From Oscillospiraceae bacterium (lineage in GTDB: Bacteria; Bacillota; Clostridia; Oscillospirales; CAG-272), in NCBI GenBank assembly GCA_015064785.1, contig SVRM01000006.1, forward strand, positions 1 through 62,527: a stretch of 62,527 bases of DNA. The letters run 5' to 3'. Both the position numbers and the translations under genes were made by a program. Position 1 is the first letter of the stretch. Every line of letters starts with the position of its first letter. The notes beneath the pieces are model-generated. The model did not search any database and was not told where the DNA came from. It saw nothing but the letters and a program-made list of their open reading frames with translations. This document shows positions 53,607 to 62,460 of this stretch, piece by piece.

Positions 53607-55895
53607 ATGATTGAGAAACTTATCGGCGGTGCGTATCTCGTCGACGGCGAAACGCTGGTCACAGATGCGGCTGCACTGAATGTCAGGGGCATTCATACAA
53701 CAAAAGAAGAAGCAAAGAACAACACCATGGCGTGGTCGATACTGTCTGCGCACAACACCTCCGGCGATGACAGCCAGCTGAAAATCAAATTTGACGCGAT
53801 GGCATCGCACGATATTACGTATGTCGGCATCATCCAGACGGCTCGCGCAAGCGGCTTAACCGAATTTCCACTGCCGTATGTATTGACCAACTGCCATAAC
53901 AGCTTGTGTGCGGTCGGCGGTACGATCAACGAGGACGACCATGTCTTCGGTCTGTCTGCCGCAAAGAAGTACGGCGGCAACTTCGTCCCGGCACACCTTG
54001 CTGTCATTCACTCCTATATGCGCGAGATGATGTCCGGATGCGGAAAAATGATTCTCGGCTCCGACAGCCATACCCGTTACGGCGCACTCGGTACGATGGC
54101 AATCGGTGAGGGAGGTCCGGAGCTGGTCAAGCAGCTGTGCAAAAGAACCTACGATATCGCCCGTCCCGAGGTTGTCGGTGTCTATCTGACAGGCAAGCCG
54201 TCTCACGGCGTCGGTCCGCAGGATGTGGCATTGGCACTGATCGGTGCGACGTTTGCCGACGGTTTTGTCAAGAACCGCGTGCTCGAATTTGTCGGTGACG
54301 GCATTGCCAATTTGCCGATTGAGTTCCGCAACGGCATCGATGTCATGACGACGGAAACCACCTGTCTGTCCTCCATCTGGGTCACAGACGAGGAAACCCA
54401 CCGTTATTTTGCTGTCCACGGCAGAGAAAACGAATATAAGAAGCTCACGCCCGGTAAGGTCGCCTACTATGACCGCGTGGTGAAGATCGATCTCTCCAAG
54501 GTGGAGCCGATGATCGCACTGCCGTTCCATCCCTCCAATGTCTATTCCATCCGCGAGCTGAATGCCAATGCCGCAGATATTCTGCGCAAAGTGGAGCAGT
54601 CCGCCGCAGAACAGCTCGAAACGCCGAATCTGACCTTTACGCTGACCGATAAGATCGCGCCCGACGGCAGAGTTCTCGTCGATCAGGGTGTCATTGCAGG
54701 CTGTGCCGGCGGTACTTACGACAATCTCGCCATCGCCGCAAACATTCTCGACGGTGCTTCCACCGGATGCGGTGCGTTCCAGCTGTCGGCATATCCGGCA
54801 AGCCAGCCCGTCAATCTGGCACTTGTCCGTTCCGGCGCCGCAGAAAGTTTGCTTTCTGCGGGTGTCACGCTGCGTACCGCATTCTGCGGACCGTGCTTCG
54901 GTGCTGGTGACGTTCCGTCCAACGGCGGTCTGTCGATTCGTCACTCTACCAGAAACTTCCCGAACCGCGAAGGCTCCAAGCCCTCCGGCGGTCAGATCGC
55001 ATCTGTTGCACTGATGGACGCCCGCTCCATTGCCGCAACGGCGAAAAACGGTGGTGTGCTGACCTCTGCCGCGGAAATTGATTATTGCGAGGATATTCCG
55101 GAATACAAGTTTGACGGCGCGATTTATCAGAAGCGCTGCTACTTTGGCTGGGGCAAGCCCGAAACCGACGCCGCGCTGAAGTTCGGTCCGAACATTGCGG
55201 ACTGGCCGAAGATGGAAGCACTGACCGACGATCTGCTGCTGCGCGTTGCCTCGGTCATCACCGACCCTGTCACCACGACCGACGAGCTGATTCCGTCCGG
55301 CGAAACATCCTCTTACCGCTCCAATCCGCTCAAGCTCGCCGAATTTGCGCTTTCCCGCAAGGACCCTGCCTATGTCGGACGCGCAAAAGAAGTCAAGACG
55401 CTGGAGAATATGCGTCTTGATGGCGTGGAACCCGCACCCATCAAGGCAATCTACGATGTCCTCCGCACTTTTGACGGCAAGGCATCCCTTGACGCATCCC
55501 GCGTCGGTATCGGTACGCTCGTTTATGCGAACAAGCCCGGTGACGGTTCTGCCAGAGAGCAGGCCGCTTCCTGCCAGAAGGTGCTCGGCGGCTGGGCAAA
55601 CATTGCAGTGGAATACGCGACCAAGCGTTACCGCTCCAATCTGATCAACTGGGGTATGCTGCCGCTTGTCTTTGCGGATGCGAAACAGGCAGAAGACCTG
55701 CCGTTTGGCATCGGCGACTGGATTTTCCTCCCCGATATCCGCCGCGCCGTTGCTGAAAAGGCAGAGACGATCACTGCGTACACCGTCAAAGAAGACGGCA
55801 GCAAGACGGCATTTGCGCTGACGCTCGGTTCTTTGACCGATGATGAGCGTAAGATCATTCTGGACGGCTGTCTGATCAATTATTATAACAGCTAA
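53607..55895 (+). CDS. Aconitase-family hydratase (YbhJ-like)
   Basis: 762 residues. The 4Fe-4S ligands are visible: Cys366 ([10 protein letters not shown]), Cys427 and Cys430 ([10 protein letters not shown]). [19 protein letters not shown] and [11 protein letters not shown] are conserved aconitase blocks, and the C-terminal swivel domain has [17 protein letters not shown]. This size and the [14 protein letters not shown] segment fit the YbhJ-like subfamily rather than AcnA/B. The substrate is unknown. Co-oriented after argH. Confidence 0.8.
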   Translation: MIEKLIGGAYLVDGETLVTDAAALNVRGIHTTKEEAKNNTMAWSILSAHNTSGDDSQLKIKFDAMASHDITYVGIIQTARASGLTEFPLPYVLTNCHNSLCAVGGTINEDDHVFGLSAAKKYGGNFVPAHLAVIHSYMREMMSGCGKMILGSDSHTRYGALGTMAIGEGGPELVKQLCKRTYDIARPEVVGVYLTGKPSHGVGPQDVALALIGATFADGFVKNRVLEFVGDGIANLPIEFRNGIDVMTTETTCLSSIWVTDEETHRYFAVHGRENEYKKLTPGKVAYYDRVVKIDLSKVEPMIALPFHPSNVYSIRELNANAADILRKVEQSAAEQLETPNLTFTLTDKIAPDGRVLVDQGVIAGCAGGTYDNLAIAANILDGASTGCGAFQLSAYPASQPVNLALVRSGAAESLLSAGVTLRTAFCGPCFGAGDVPSNGGLSIRHSTRNFPNREGSKPSGGQIASVALMDARSIAATAKNGGVLTSAAEIDYCEDIPEYKFDGAIYQKRCYFGWGKPETDAALKFGPNIADWPKMEALTDDLLLRVASVITDPVTTTDELIPSGETSSYRSNPLKLAEFALSRKDPAYVGRAKEVKTLENMRLDGVEPAPIKAIYDVLRTFDGKASLDASRVGIGTLVYANKPGDGSAREQAASCQKVLGGWANIAVEYATKRYRSNLINWGMLPLVFADAKQAEDLPFGIGDWIFLPDIRRAVAEKAETITAYTVKEDGSKTAFALTLGSLTDDERKIILDGCLINYYNS

Positions 55896-55902
55896 CAAAA
55901 GC

Positions 55903-55939
55903 ATCCCCGCACGGTCGCTATATGACGCTGTGCGGGGAT
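55903..55939 (+). terminator. Hairpin after the hydratase gene
   Basis: Stem ATCCCCGCAC/GTGCGGGGAT with an inner GTCG/GACG stem, 8 bp after the stop; weak T-tract. Confidence 0.6.
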
Positions 55940-55952
55940 ATTGATAAAATTC

Positions 55953-55981
55953 TTGACAAATCACGATAATCGTGGTATAAT
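55953..55981 (+). promoter_or_regulatory. Promoter of the antitoxin RNA
   Basis: Perfect TTGACA (55953-55958), 17-bp spacer, TATAAT (55976-55981). The palindrome CACGAT-a-ATCGTG (55962-55974) fills the spacer. Confidence 0.8.
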
Positions 55982-55987
55982 AAAAAT

Positions 55988-56075
55988 ACAGAAAGCACCG
56001 GTGACGGTACTTCCCCTGCGTTAAGTTAAAGATATAACCGTCCGAGGTTCGAAGTCAGGGCGGTTATTTCTTTTT
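55988..56075 (+). ncRNA. Antitoxin RNA of a type I toxin-antitoxin locus
   Basis: Starts about seven bases after the promoter and ends at a terminator (56034-56075). The 5' part AGAAAGCACCGGTGACGGTA is conserved in the second copy at 59738 (minus strand). Its 3' end overlaps the 3' end of the toxin gene in antisense, as in txpA/RatA-like convergent loci. About 88 nt. Confidence 0.65.
56034..56075. terminator. Terminator shared by antitoxin and toxin transcripts
   Basis: Stem ATAACCGTCC/GGGCGGTTAT (one G-U pair) followed by TTCTTTTT on the plus strand. Confidence 0.75.
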
Positions 56076-56153
56076 GTTATGTAAATCAATATAAGTGAGT
56101 AAGGCGAGAATAAAACCGCCAAAGAGAAATAACAATTCCCAAGTCACGTACAT
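56064..56153 (-). CDS. Type I toxin, holin-like small peptide
   Basis: A 29-residue peptide: MYVTWELLFLFGGFILALLT, then YIDLHNKKK. One membrane helix ending in a Lys-rich tail is typical of TxpA/BsrG and 'holin-like toxin' (Hol-Tox) peptides in Firmicutes. GGAGGTGAG ribosome site on the minus strand. It has its own consensus promoter 140 bp upstream, and a convergent antisense RNA covers its 3' end. Too short for usual gene finding. Confidence 0.75.
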   Translation of the reverse strand: MYVTWELLFLFGGFILALLTYIDLHNKKK

Positions 56154-56289
56154 GATGCTCACCTCCCCTCATCGGGAAGGCAATGTCAAAAAGAAATCGC
56201 ATCCCCGTGATGAATCATCGCAGGGGATATACCGCCACCGTACTGGTGCTTTCCGGATGAATCATGCTGATGCATGATTCATCGCAGGT

Positions 56290-56318
56290 ATTATATCATG
56301 AAAACAGAAAAATGTCAA
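56290..56318 (-). promoter_or_regulatory. Promoter of the toxin mRNA
   Basis: Perfect TTGACA (56313-56318), 17-bp spacer, TATAAT (56290-56295) on the minus strand. It gives a ~130-nt leader with hairpins, one of which (GATGAATCATG/CATGATTCATC) follows the start of transcription. Confidence 0.8.
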
Positions 56319-56421
56319 CCGGAATCCAACGAGAGAACACGATGGAAACATCCATCTGGTTCTCTCGTTTCTGTATGCCGGAGTATATTTACAAAATTTT
56401 CCGAAATTTGCGGAAAGGGAC

Positions 56422-56450
56422 TTGCGCATTCGACGATTTTGTGGTATAGT
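56422..56450 (+). promoter_or_regulatory. Promoter of the URO-D-like gene
   Basis: TTGCGC, 17-bp spacer, TATAGT, about 217 bp before the start codon; the gap is filled by a hairpin array. Confidence 0.6.
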
Positions 56451-56463
56451 TAAAAAGATAAAT

Positions 56464-56631
56464 AGGCAATTGCAAAATTGCCTACCTTTATCGCCCAATG
56501 GGCGATATATAAACAAATTGCGTCGCTTGGGCGGGTCTCCCGCCCAAAAAGACTCCTTCAAAGCGACCGAAGGGAGCCATCGGGCTGCGTCAGCCCGATG
56601 AGACCGATTGCAAAATGCAATTTTGCAATCG
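56464..56631 (+). repeat. Leader with six consecutive hairpins
   Basis: AGGCAATT/AATTGCCT (56464-56483), TATCGCCC/GGGCGATA (56489-56507), TTGGGCGGG/CCCGCCCAA (56527-56547), CTCCTTC/GAAGGGAG (about 56553-56577), ATCGGGCT/AGCCCGAT (56579-56599) and CGATTGCAAAA/TTTTGCAATCG (56605-56631). They lie between the promoter and the start of the URO-D-like gene, so they would be transcribed. Stems are unrelated in sequence. No known riboswitch consensus was recognised. Confidence 0.65.
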
Positions 56632-56666
56632 ATTATAAAAAGATAAAAACATGGAGGTACCCTTTG

Positions 56667-57815
56667 ATGAAACTGGATCTCGATATCGAACAATTCTGGC
56701 GCGACGAAGACGAAGCGCACAAAGATAATTGCTTTTCACCCGATGCCAAACAAGTGGCACTCGGCATCCGCATGAGTGACGAATGTGTTTTTGCCGAGCT
56801 TGGCGAAGAAGGACAGCCGTGGGGCTATACCGATCCTGGGCGACGCTATGACCTCAACTGCCGCTATAACGAAAAGGCACGGAAGATCGTCGGTCGTGCG
56901 CTGCTTGGCGAACACAAGCCGACCGAAGCACCGAAGGTCACAATTCCCGGTTATCGCCAGATCGGCGAGATCTTCGGCGGGAAATATGAGTTTGACGGCA
57001 ATACGACATGGCTGCGCGGCACCATGGCAGACGAGGATGATTTGTCCAAACGTCTTGACTGGGTGGAAGCACTGATTGCCGATGACGAGGCATTCCGTGC
57101 GTTTGTCCTGCCAAAGGACTGGGATGAACGCTGCCGACAGGTTTATGAAATCTACGGACGCCGCCCGGGACAGTTCACAGCCATCCGCGGTCCCGTTACC
57201 CTTGCCACCTCGGTTTACGGCACGGAAAACCTGCTGTATCTCTATTATGACAATGAGGGGCTGTTCCGTCGGTTTGCCGATGCGATCACAGGCGTACTTC
57301 ATGCATACATCACGCTGTTTATCCGCGAATCCGGACACGATGAAACGAATTTCGTCCACGGATTCTCGTTCAACGATGATGACTCCAATCTGATGACACC
57401 CGAAATGTATCACGCATTCGGTTATCCGATTCTGAAAAGCGTGTTTGAACGTGTCTCACCGAATCCCGGTGATCATCGCTATCAGCATTCCGACTCTGCC
57501 ATGGGGCATCTCATTCCCCAGCTTGCCGATTTCAACCTCACCGGCTGCAACTTCGGTCCGACGGTCACGGTTGATGAGATTCGCCGACAGATGCCGCATA
57601 CCCGCATTGACGGTCAGCTCGCGCCCTTTACGTTCATGCGCAACAATGAGGACGATATCATTGCCGAGGTCAAGCGCGACTGCGAGCAGATCAAGGCACT
57701 CGGCGCACGCGGTCTGAATCTGGCAACGGCAGGCTCGATCAACAACGGCTCTCTGCTGACCAGTATGCGCGTTGTCATGGCGGCGATTCAGAATTTCGGA
57801 CGTTACGATTCATAA
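56667..57815 (+). CDS. Uroporphyrinogen decarboxylase-like family protein
   Basis: ATG at 56667 after GGAGGT; 382 residues. An alpha/beta barrel with FTAIRGPVTLATSVYGTENL, RFADAITGVLHAYITLFIRE and LATAGSINNGSLLTSMRVVM at the end, the pattern of the URO-D/corrinoid methyltransferase superfamily. Lacks the N-terminal RQAGR motif of heme HemE. Probably a methyltransferase-like or unknown enzyme of sugar or one-carbon metabolism. Start of a three-gene set with a HAD phosphatase and a transporter. Confidence 0.7.
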   Translation: MKLDLDIEQFWRDEDEAHKDNCFSPDAKQVALGIRMSDECVFAELGEEGQPWGYTDPGRRYDLNCRYNEKARKIVGRALLGEHKPTEAPKVTIPGYRQIGEIFGGKYEFDGNTTWLRGTMADEDDLSKRLDWVEALIADDEAFRAFVLPKDWDERCRQVYEIYGRRPGQFTAIRGPVTLATSVYGTENLLYLYYDNEGLFRRFADAITGVLHAYITLFIRESGHDETNFVHGFSFNDDDSNLMTPEMYHAFGYPILKSVFERVSPNPGDHRYQHSDSAMGHLIPQLADFNLTGCNFGPTVTVDEIRRQMPHTRIDGQLAPFTFMRNNEDDIIAEVKRDCEQIKALGARGLNLATAGSINNGSLLTSMRVVMAAIQNFGRYDS

Positions 57816-57829
57816 ATCAGGAGATCAAC

Positions 57830-58630
57830 ATGAGAAAAATCATTGCAACTGACTATGACGGCACACTGACCATTGACGGGATTCCCCCGCGTGTTGTCGA
57901 TGCCATTGCACGCTTCCGCGCGGCGGGCAATCTGTTCGGGATTGTCACAGGACGCGATAAAATCGGCAGCTTCAGTGCCTTCGCCAATGACAAGCGCTTC
58001 GGCTTTGACTTTATTCTGGCGATGAATGGCGCGATGGCAATTGACGCCGACGGCAACACGCTGTATGAAAGTCCGATCCGCGGCGACCAGCCCTACGGCG
58101 ATACCACGCTTTCCCGTGCTCTGGTACGCAGAATCTGGGAGCTGACCGGTCGGCAGTGCGGCATTGCCTTTGGTGATACACGGCTTGACATTCATCCCGA
58201 TTATCCCGACGGCGGCAAGTACGGATGGACACAGCTTGACCCGTTTGGCGATCTCGAAAAAGATGTCTTTGCGAAAATGGATACGTTTGCCATGCTCAAT
58301 ACAGCCTGTGAAACCGAGGAAATGACAGCGCGCGTGACAGCACAGCTGATGGAAGAATTCGGTGATTATGTTTTCCCGCAGCAGAACGGTACCTGCATCG
58401 ACATTCCCGTGCGCGGGATGGACAAAGGCGAGGGCATTGCCAAATACGCCGCACTGATGGGCGTTGATGAGGACAACATCTTCACCGCCGGTGATAACTA
58501 CAACGATCTGCCGATGCTCCGACGATATCACGGATGCGCGATGGCGTCGGGCGTACAGGCGGCAAAGGATGTTTCCGAATTTATCTGCCGCGATATTGCA
58601 GAGGTCGTTGACCTTGCGATGAAAGCATAA
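57830..58630 (+). CDS. HAD-family phosphatase (Cof-type)
   Basis: 266 residues. Motif I ATDYDGTLT (Asp8, Asp10), motif II-like LFGIVTGRD, motif III/IV KGEGIAKYAALMGV and FTAGDNYNDLPML. These are the Cof/YidA-type sugar-phosphate phosphatases with a C2 cap. Fourteen bases after the URO-D-like stop. Probably dephosphorylates a sugar or nucleotide phosphate. Confidence 0.9.
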   Translation: MRKIIATDYDGTLTIDGIPPRVVDAIARFRAAGNLFGIVTGRDKIGSFSAFANDKRFGFDFILAMNGAMAIDADGNTLYESPIRGDQPYGDTTLSRALVRRIWELTGRQCGIAFGDTRLDIHPDYPDGGKYGWTQLDPFGDLEKDVFAKMDTFAMLNTACETEEMTARVTAQLMEEFGDYVFPQQNGTCIDIPVRGMDKGEGIAKYAALMGVDEDNIFTAGDNYNDLPMLRRYHGCAMASGVQAAKDVSEFICRDIAEVVDLAMKA

Positions 58631-58660
58631 TATTCCGCAATCCAAGAAAGGACACTGATC

Positions 58661-59557
58661 ATGAAACCCATTCTGTTTTTGATGCTCGCCATCCTGATGA
58701 GCGGCATCTACTCCATCGGATTGAAGCCTGCCAACAGCCGCTGTAAGTCGCTTGCAGAGCTGCAGCTGTTCAACGGCTGCTTTTCCGCATCCGCAATGGT
58801 CGGCGCATTGATTTCTGCGCTGGTTACCACGGGCAATCTGTATATTCCGCTTTCCGGTCTTCTGACGGCGGCGCTGTTCGGATGCTTTTTCTCCATCTGC
58901 GTTTTCACGAATCTGAAAGCACTGGAGGACGGTCCGCTGTCGCTGACGACGCTGATTGTCAATTTCAGCCTGATTTTCCCGCTGATTTACTCGTTTTGTT
59001 TCCTCGGTGAGCCGATCACACCCGTGCGCATCGGCGGAATTCTGCTGCTTGTGGTCTGTATGTTCCTGTTCACCAACCCGAAGGTCACCGGTGAGAAGAA
59101 GATTTCGCTGAAGTGGATTCTGCTGTCTGTCGCATCGTGCCTGTGCAACGGTTTGCTCTCTGTCACCTCAAAAATTTATGCAATGGCATCGGAGAATGCC
59201 TATGCATCGCAGTACCTCGTTTACAGCTATTTCTTTGCAACCGTGACTTCACTTGTCCTGTTTGCCATCCTGCGCTCCCGCCAAAACAAGGAGGACCGCG
59301 TTGTCATGCGCGATTTCTTTGCGCTGGTTATGATTGTTCTGTTCCTGCTGATCGGTTTTGCCAACTTCGGTCTGAATCTGATGGTCGTTCTGCTGGCAAC
59401 GCTGATGGACGGTGCGATTGTCTATCCCGCAGTCCAGGGCGGCGGTCCCATGATTGCTGTCATCGGTTCACGCCTGTTCTTCGGTGAGCAGATTTCGTGG
59501 AAGAAGTGGATTGCCATCCTGCTCGGCGTTGCGGCGATTGTGATGTTGAATTTGTGA
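58661..59557 (+). CDS. DMT-superfamily (EamA-like) transporter
   Basis: 298 residues with about ten membrane helices in two similar halves (ALEDGPLSLTTLIVNFSLIF; PLIYSFCFLGEPITPVRIGG ... FFGEQISWKKWIAILLGVAA). The drug/metabolite transporter pattern. Thirty bases after the HAD gene with an AAAGGA site. Substrate unknown. Confidence 0.85.
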   Translation: MKPILFLMLAILMSGIYSIGLKPANSRCKSLAELQLFNGCFSASAMVGALISALVTTGNLYIPLSGLLTAALFGCFFSICVFTNLKALEDGPLSLTTLIVNFSLIFPLIYSFCFLGEPITPVRIGGILLLVVCMFLFTNPKVTGEKKISLKWILLSVASCLCNGLLSVTSKIYAMASENAYASQYLVYSYFFATVTSLVLFAILRSRQNKEDRVVMRDFFALVMIVLFLLIGFANFGLNLMVVLLATLMDGAIVYPAVQGGGPMIAVIGSRLFFGEQISWKKWIAILLGVAAIVMLNL

Positions 59558-59569
59558 GGTAATAGTATG

Positions 59570-59627
59570 AAAACAGGAGCACTCCCTGCCATCCGGCAAA
59601 AGGAGTGCTCCTGTTCTTTTTATTTTT
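59570..59627 (+). terminator. Strong terminator after the transporter
   Basis: Stem AACAGGAGCACTCC/GGAGTGCTCCTGTT followed by CTTTTTATTTTT. Confidence 0.85.
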
Positions 59628-59641
59628 GACAAGGTGTGGTT

Positions 59642-59665
59642 GACAATCATAACAAAAAGAAATAA
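59642..59665 (+). pseudogene. Remnant of a toxin 3' end
   Basis: In frame GAC-AAT-CAT-AAC-AAA-AAG-AAA-TAA encodes DNHNKKK-stop, matching the last residues of the 56064 toxin (DLHNKKK). Further upstream the frame is closed by TGA and no hydrophobic helix exists, so the toxin is truncated. Confidence 0.6.
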
Positions 59666-59738
59666 CCGCCCTCGCTTCCAACTTGCGGCGGTTATTTCAA
59701 TAACTTAAAGCAGGGAAGTACCGTCATCGGTGCTTTCT
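59652..59738 (-). ncRNA. Orphan antitoxin-like RNA
   Basis: The minus strand from about 59738 reads AGAAAGCACCGATGACGGTA, near-identical to the 55988 antitoxin, and ends at a perfect 11-bp stem (59660-59670 with 59687-59697) followed by CTTTTTGTT. The matching toxin is reduced to its last codons. Confidence 0.65.
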
Positions 59739-59744
59739 GTTTTT

Positions 59745-59773
59745 ATTATAGCACAGATGCGGCAGTTTGTCAA
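59745..59773 (-). promoter_or_regulatory. Promoter of the orphan antitoxin RNA
   Basis: Perfect TTGACA (59768-59773), 17-bp spacer, TATAAT (59745-59750) on the minus strand. Confidence 0.85.
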
Positions 59774-59886
59774 GTATTTTCGGTGCTTCTGTCACGGACG
59801 GTACTTGCCGGATAATTCGGACAGCGGGCGATTCATGAATCGCCCCTACATCTGTCTCGATTATGACGTTTGGAGGTCAGGAAAGC

Positions 59887-60276
59887 TCAATCTTCTACTG
59901 CGTACGCAATCGTCGTCATCAATGCCATTTCAGCCGCAGAGGTATCGAGACGGGAATACTGTACGACCACAGGCGTATCGGACTCCAGCAGAATCGCGTA
60001 GGGAACTGCTTCCGGAATACCGTTGCCCTCTGCGTCGCGGATTTTGTCCAAACGGATGTGATGGGTACGGCGTGCACCGCAGAAGGAGGTAAATGCGGTG
60101 TTCGGTTCGCGGTCCTCAAAGAACAGCGTCAGGGAAATGTGTGCGTCTTCGTCCGATGTGTTGAGCACGCAGATTGCTTCGTGGCTGCGGTCACCGGGAT
60201 CGGAGGAGCGGGACTTCTCAGCTGCCTGTAAGTACGTGTCGGGGATCATCCAGGTTGTTTTTCCGTATGCTTTCAT
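59887..60276 (-). CDS. ASRT-family protein (sensory rhodopsin transducer-like)
   Basis: 129 residues. MKAYGKTTWMIPDTYLQA, HEAICVLNTSDEDAHISLTL, FFEDREPN, RRTHHIRLDKI and VVVQYSRLDTSAAEMALMTT are the conserved blocks of the Anabaena sensory rhodopsin transducer family (PF07100), a small beta-barrel. Most Firmicute members have no rhodopsin beside them and may bind sugars or nucleic acids. AAAGGAA site on the minus strand. No rhodopsin gene in the window. Confidence 0.88.
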   Translation of the reverse strand: MKAYGKTTWMIPDTYLQAAEKSRSSDPGDRSHEAICVLNTSDEDAHISLTLFFEDREPNTAFTSFCGARRTHHIRLDKIRDAEGNGIPEAVPYAILLESDTPVVVQYSRLDTSAAEMALMTTIAYAVED

Positions 60277-60368
60277 TGGTTTGGTTCCTTTCTGTATGCA
60301 GATAGAATTTGGTTATCTTTATTTTACCATAAAAAATCCGAATTGAAAAGAGAAGTTTCAAAAAAATG

Positions 60369-60397
60369 TTGACAAGTTCGAAAAAATATAGTAATAT
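60369..60397 (+). promoter_or_regulatory. Promoter of the hydrolase-lyase operon
   Basis: TTGACA, 17-bp spacer, TAATAT, 47 bp before ATG 60444. It excludes the longer reading frame from 60366. Confidence 0.65.
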
Positions 60398-60443
60398 GAT
60401 AGTGTCGAATGTAAAATTTCCCAAAAGGAGCGTGGTTTTTCAG

Positions 60444-61484
60444 ATGGCTTATGTACCGTTTACCGAAGAAAAGGAGGTCTCCCGTCCATATCGGGTGGGG
60501 TATCTCGCATCTGTGAAGTCTTATCTTGCCGGATTGCAGGAGGGAGCCGCACAAAACCGGAAGTCCTTTATCACACCTGAGAGGTTGGCGGAAAACCCCG
60601 ATGATTACCGCCGCGCCTACTATGAAATGCTCGGTTCTCCGCTGACAGAATATGAAACGCTGAAAAATGATCCCGTGACTTGTGTTGAGGACACTTATGT
60701 TGGGGATGACGGCATGTGCGAAATCCGACGGATGCGGCTGGCAGTGCTCGGCGACTATACCGTTTACGGCATCCTGTTCCTGCCGCATGACAGGGAGGCG
60801 AGGGCACCGTTTGTCATCTCCCAGCACGGCGGCGGCGGAACCCCGGAGGTCTGCTCCGACTTTTACGGCGACAACAACTATAACCATCAGACACCGCGAC
60901 TGCTAAAACGCGGCGCTGTCGTTTTCGCGCCGCAGCTGTTATTGTGGAACCCCGAGATGTTCGGCGATCCGCATGAGCGCCAGCGTATTGACTCCGATCT
61001 CAAGCAGGTCGGCTCGTCGATGACCGCGCTGGAGGTCTTTGCGATCATGCGCTGTATCGACTATTTTGTGACTCAGCCGTATGTCGACGCAGCCCGCGTC
61101 GGTATGGCAGGTCTTTCCTACGGCGGATTCTTCACGACGATGACTGCCGCCGCGGACACGCGCATCCGGTCAGCATACGCATCCTGCTCGTTTGTCGATG
61201 CCATCAAGTATAACAGCTTCACCGACTGGACATGGAAGAACAGTGCCAATACGTTTTTGGAGGCGGAAATTGCCGCACTCGTCGCACCGCGTTATATCTG
61301 CTTTGATGCAGGCGATCAGGATCAGCTTTTTGGCTCCGACAGCGCCAAGGCAGAATTTGAACGGCTCAAACCCTTCTTTGCCGCACAGGGAGCGGAGGAT
61401 CACATTCGTCTGTTCACCTTTGACGGATACCATGAGTTGGACCCAAATGACGACGGCATCGATTTTCTGTTTGCACATCTTTAA
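60444..61484 (+). CDS. Alpha/beta hydrolase (esterase-like)
   Basis: 346 residues. Nucleophile elbow GLSYGG (Ser225), oxyanion region HGGGGTPE and terminal DGYHEL with catalytic His330; CFDAGDQD supplies the likely Asp. The fold resembles acetylxylan-esterase/dienelactone-type hydrolases. No signal peptide. It lies 36 bp before an N-acetylneuraminate-lyase-like gene, so a role in removing acyl groups from an imported sugar is plausible but inferred. Confidence 0.75.
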   Translation: MAYVPFTEEKEVSRPYRVGYLASVKSYLAGLQEGAAQNRKSFITPERLAENPDDYRRAYYEMLGSPLTEYETLKNDPVTCVEDTYVGDDGMCEIRRMRLAVLGDYTVYGILFLPHDREARAPFVISQHGGGGTPEVCSDFYGDNNYNHQTPRLLKRGAVVFAPQLLLWNPEMFGDPHERQRIDSDLKQVGSSMTALEVFAIMRCIDYFVTQPYVDAARVGMAGLSYGGFFTTMTAAADTRIRSAYASCSFVDAIKYNSFTDWTWKNSANTFLEAEIAALVAPRYICFDAGDQDQLFGSDSAKAEFERLKPFFAAQGAEDHIRLFTFDGYHELDPNDDGIDFLFAHL

Positions 61485-61520
61485 TACATCTTATATATAA
61501 AGGAAAGGAATCAAACGATT

Positions 61521-62423
61521 ATGAAACCCGAATTCTTAAAAGGCATTATGCCCGCTCTGCTCACCGGCTTTACCGATGACCTGTCTGCCCTCGATACCGA
61601 CCGCATCCGTGCGCTTGTCCGCCGCTTAATCAAAGCAGGTGTCCACGGCGTTTACGTCGGCGGCTCCTCCGGCGAAATGCTGCTGCTCTCCATCGAAGAA
61701 CGCAAGCAGCTGCTGGAAACCGTCGTCGAGGAAGCAAAGGGCAAGATCACCGTCATCGCGCACATCGGTGCAACCGGTACACGCGAAACGTGTGAGCTCG
61801 CCGCGCACGCAGAAAAAGTCGGCGCCGATGCACTGTCCTCGGTCACACCGCTCTACTTTGCATACTCCTTTGCCGATGTCAAGCAGTATTACATCGACAT
61901 CACGAAGGCATCGAGTCTGCCTGTCATCATTTATAACATTCCCGCGCGCACCGGTATGACGCTGAACTTTGACCAGCTGCATGAGCTTCTGATGATCCCC
62001 GGTGTTGCCGGCATGAAGTTCACCGCATCTGACTTCTTCCAGCTTGAACGTCTCGTCACCCTGCATCCCGACCACATCTTCTACAATGGCTCCGACGAAA
62101 TGCTGCTCTCCGGTCTGTCCGCAGGGGCTGACGGCGGTATCGGTACGACCTATAACTTCCAGCCCGACAGAATGCTCGAAATCTACCGTCTCTATCATGA
62201 GGGGAAGACCAAGGAAGCACTCGATGTCCAGCGCAAGGCAAACGAAATCATCGCGGCAGTGCTCAAGTACGGCGTTATGCCTGCCTGCAAGGAGCTGCTC
62301 AAGATCGGCGGTCTGGACTACGGTACCTGCCGCAAGCCGTTCAGACCTCTTTCCGAGGAATTCAAAGCAATGCTGGCAGAAGATGCAAAAGCCAATCTCG
62401 GTGAGAATTTCATGATTCGCTGA
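61521..62423 (+). CDS. N-acetylneuraminate lyase-like aldolase (DapA/NanA family)
   Basis: 300 residues, TIM barrel. Schiff-base Lys166 (GMKFTASD), Tyr138 (YNIPARTG) and the carboxylate-binding GGSSGE (47-52) line up with Lys165, Tyr137 and GSTGE of NanA. NGSDEMLLSGLSAGADGGIG and GTTYNFQPDRM also follow NanA more than DapA. Predicted to split sialic acid or a related 2-keto acid. AAAGGAA site. A secreted protein gene follows at once, probably the matching binding protein. Confidence 0.8.
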   Translation: MKPEFLKGIMPALLTGFTDDLSALDTDRIRALVRRLIKAGVHGVYVGGSSGEMLLLSIEERKQLLETVVEEAKGKITVIAHIGATGTRETCELAAHAEKVGADALSSVTPLYFAYSFADVKQYYIDITKASSLPVIIYNIPARTGMTLNFDQLHELLMIPGVAGMKFTASDFFQLERLVTLHPDHIFYNGSDEMLLSGLSAGADGGIGTTYNFQPDRMLEIYRLYHEGKTKEALDVQRKANEIIAAVLKYGVMPACKELLKIGGLDYGTCRKPFRPLSEEFKAMLAEDAKANLGENFMIR

Positions 62424-62460
62424 TTGTCCCCGAAAAAATTTGTCCGAAAGGAGTTTCCCC

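Noticed and set aside
53856-55964. Long minus-strand open frame (702 codons) across the hydratase gene
   Set aside because: It mirrors the aconitase-family gene, which has clear iron-sulfur ligands; the reverse frame is compositional shadow.
56158-56180. Further copy of the CCTTCCC hairpin repeat
   Set aside because: CCTCCCCTCATCGGGAAGG is only a partial match and contains the toxin ribosome site.
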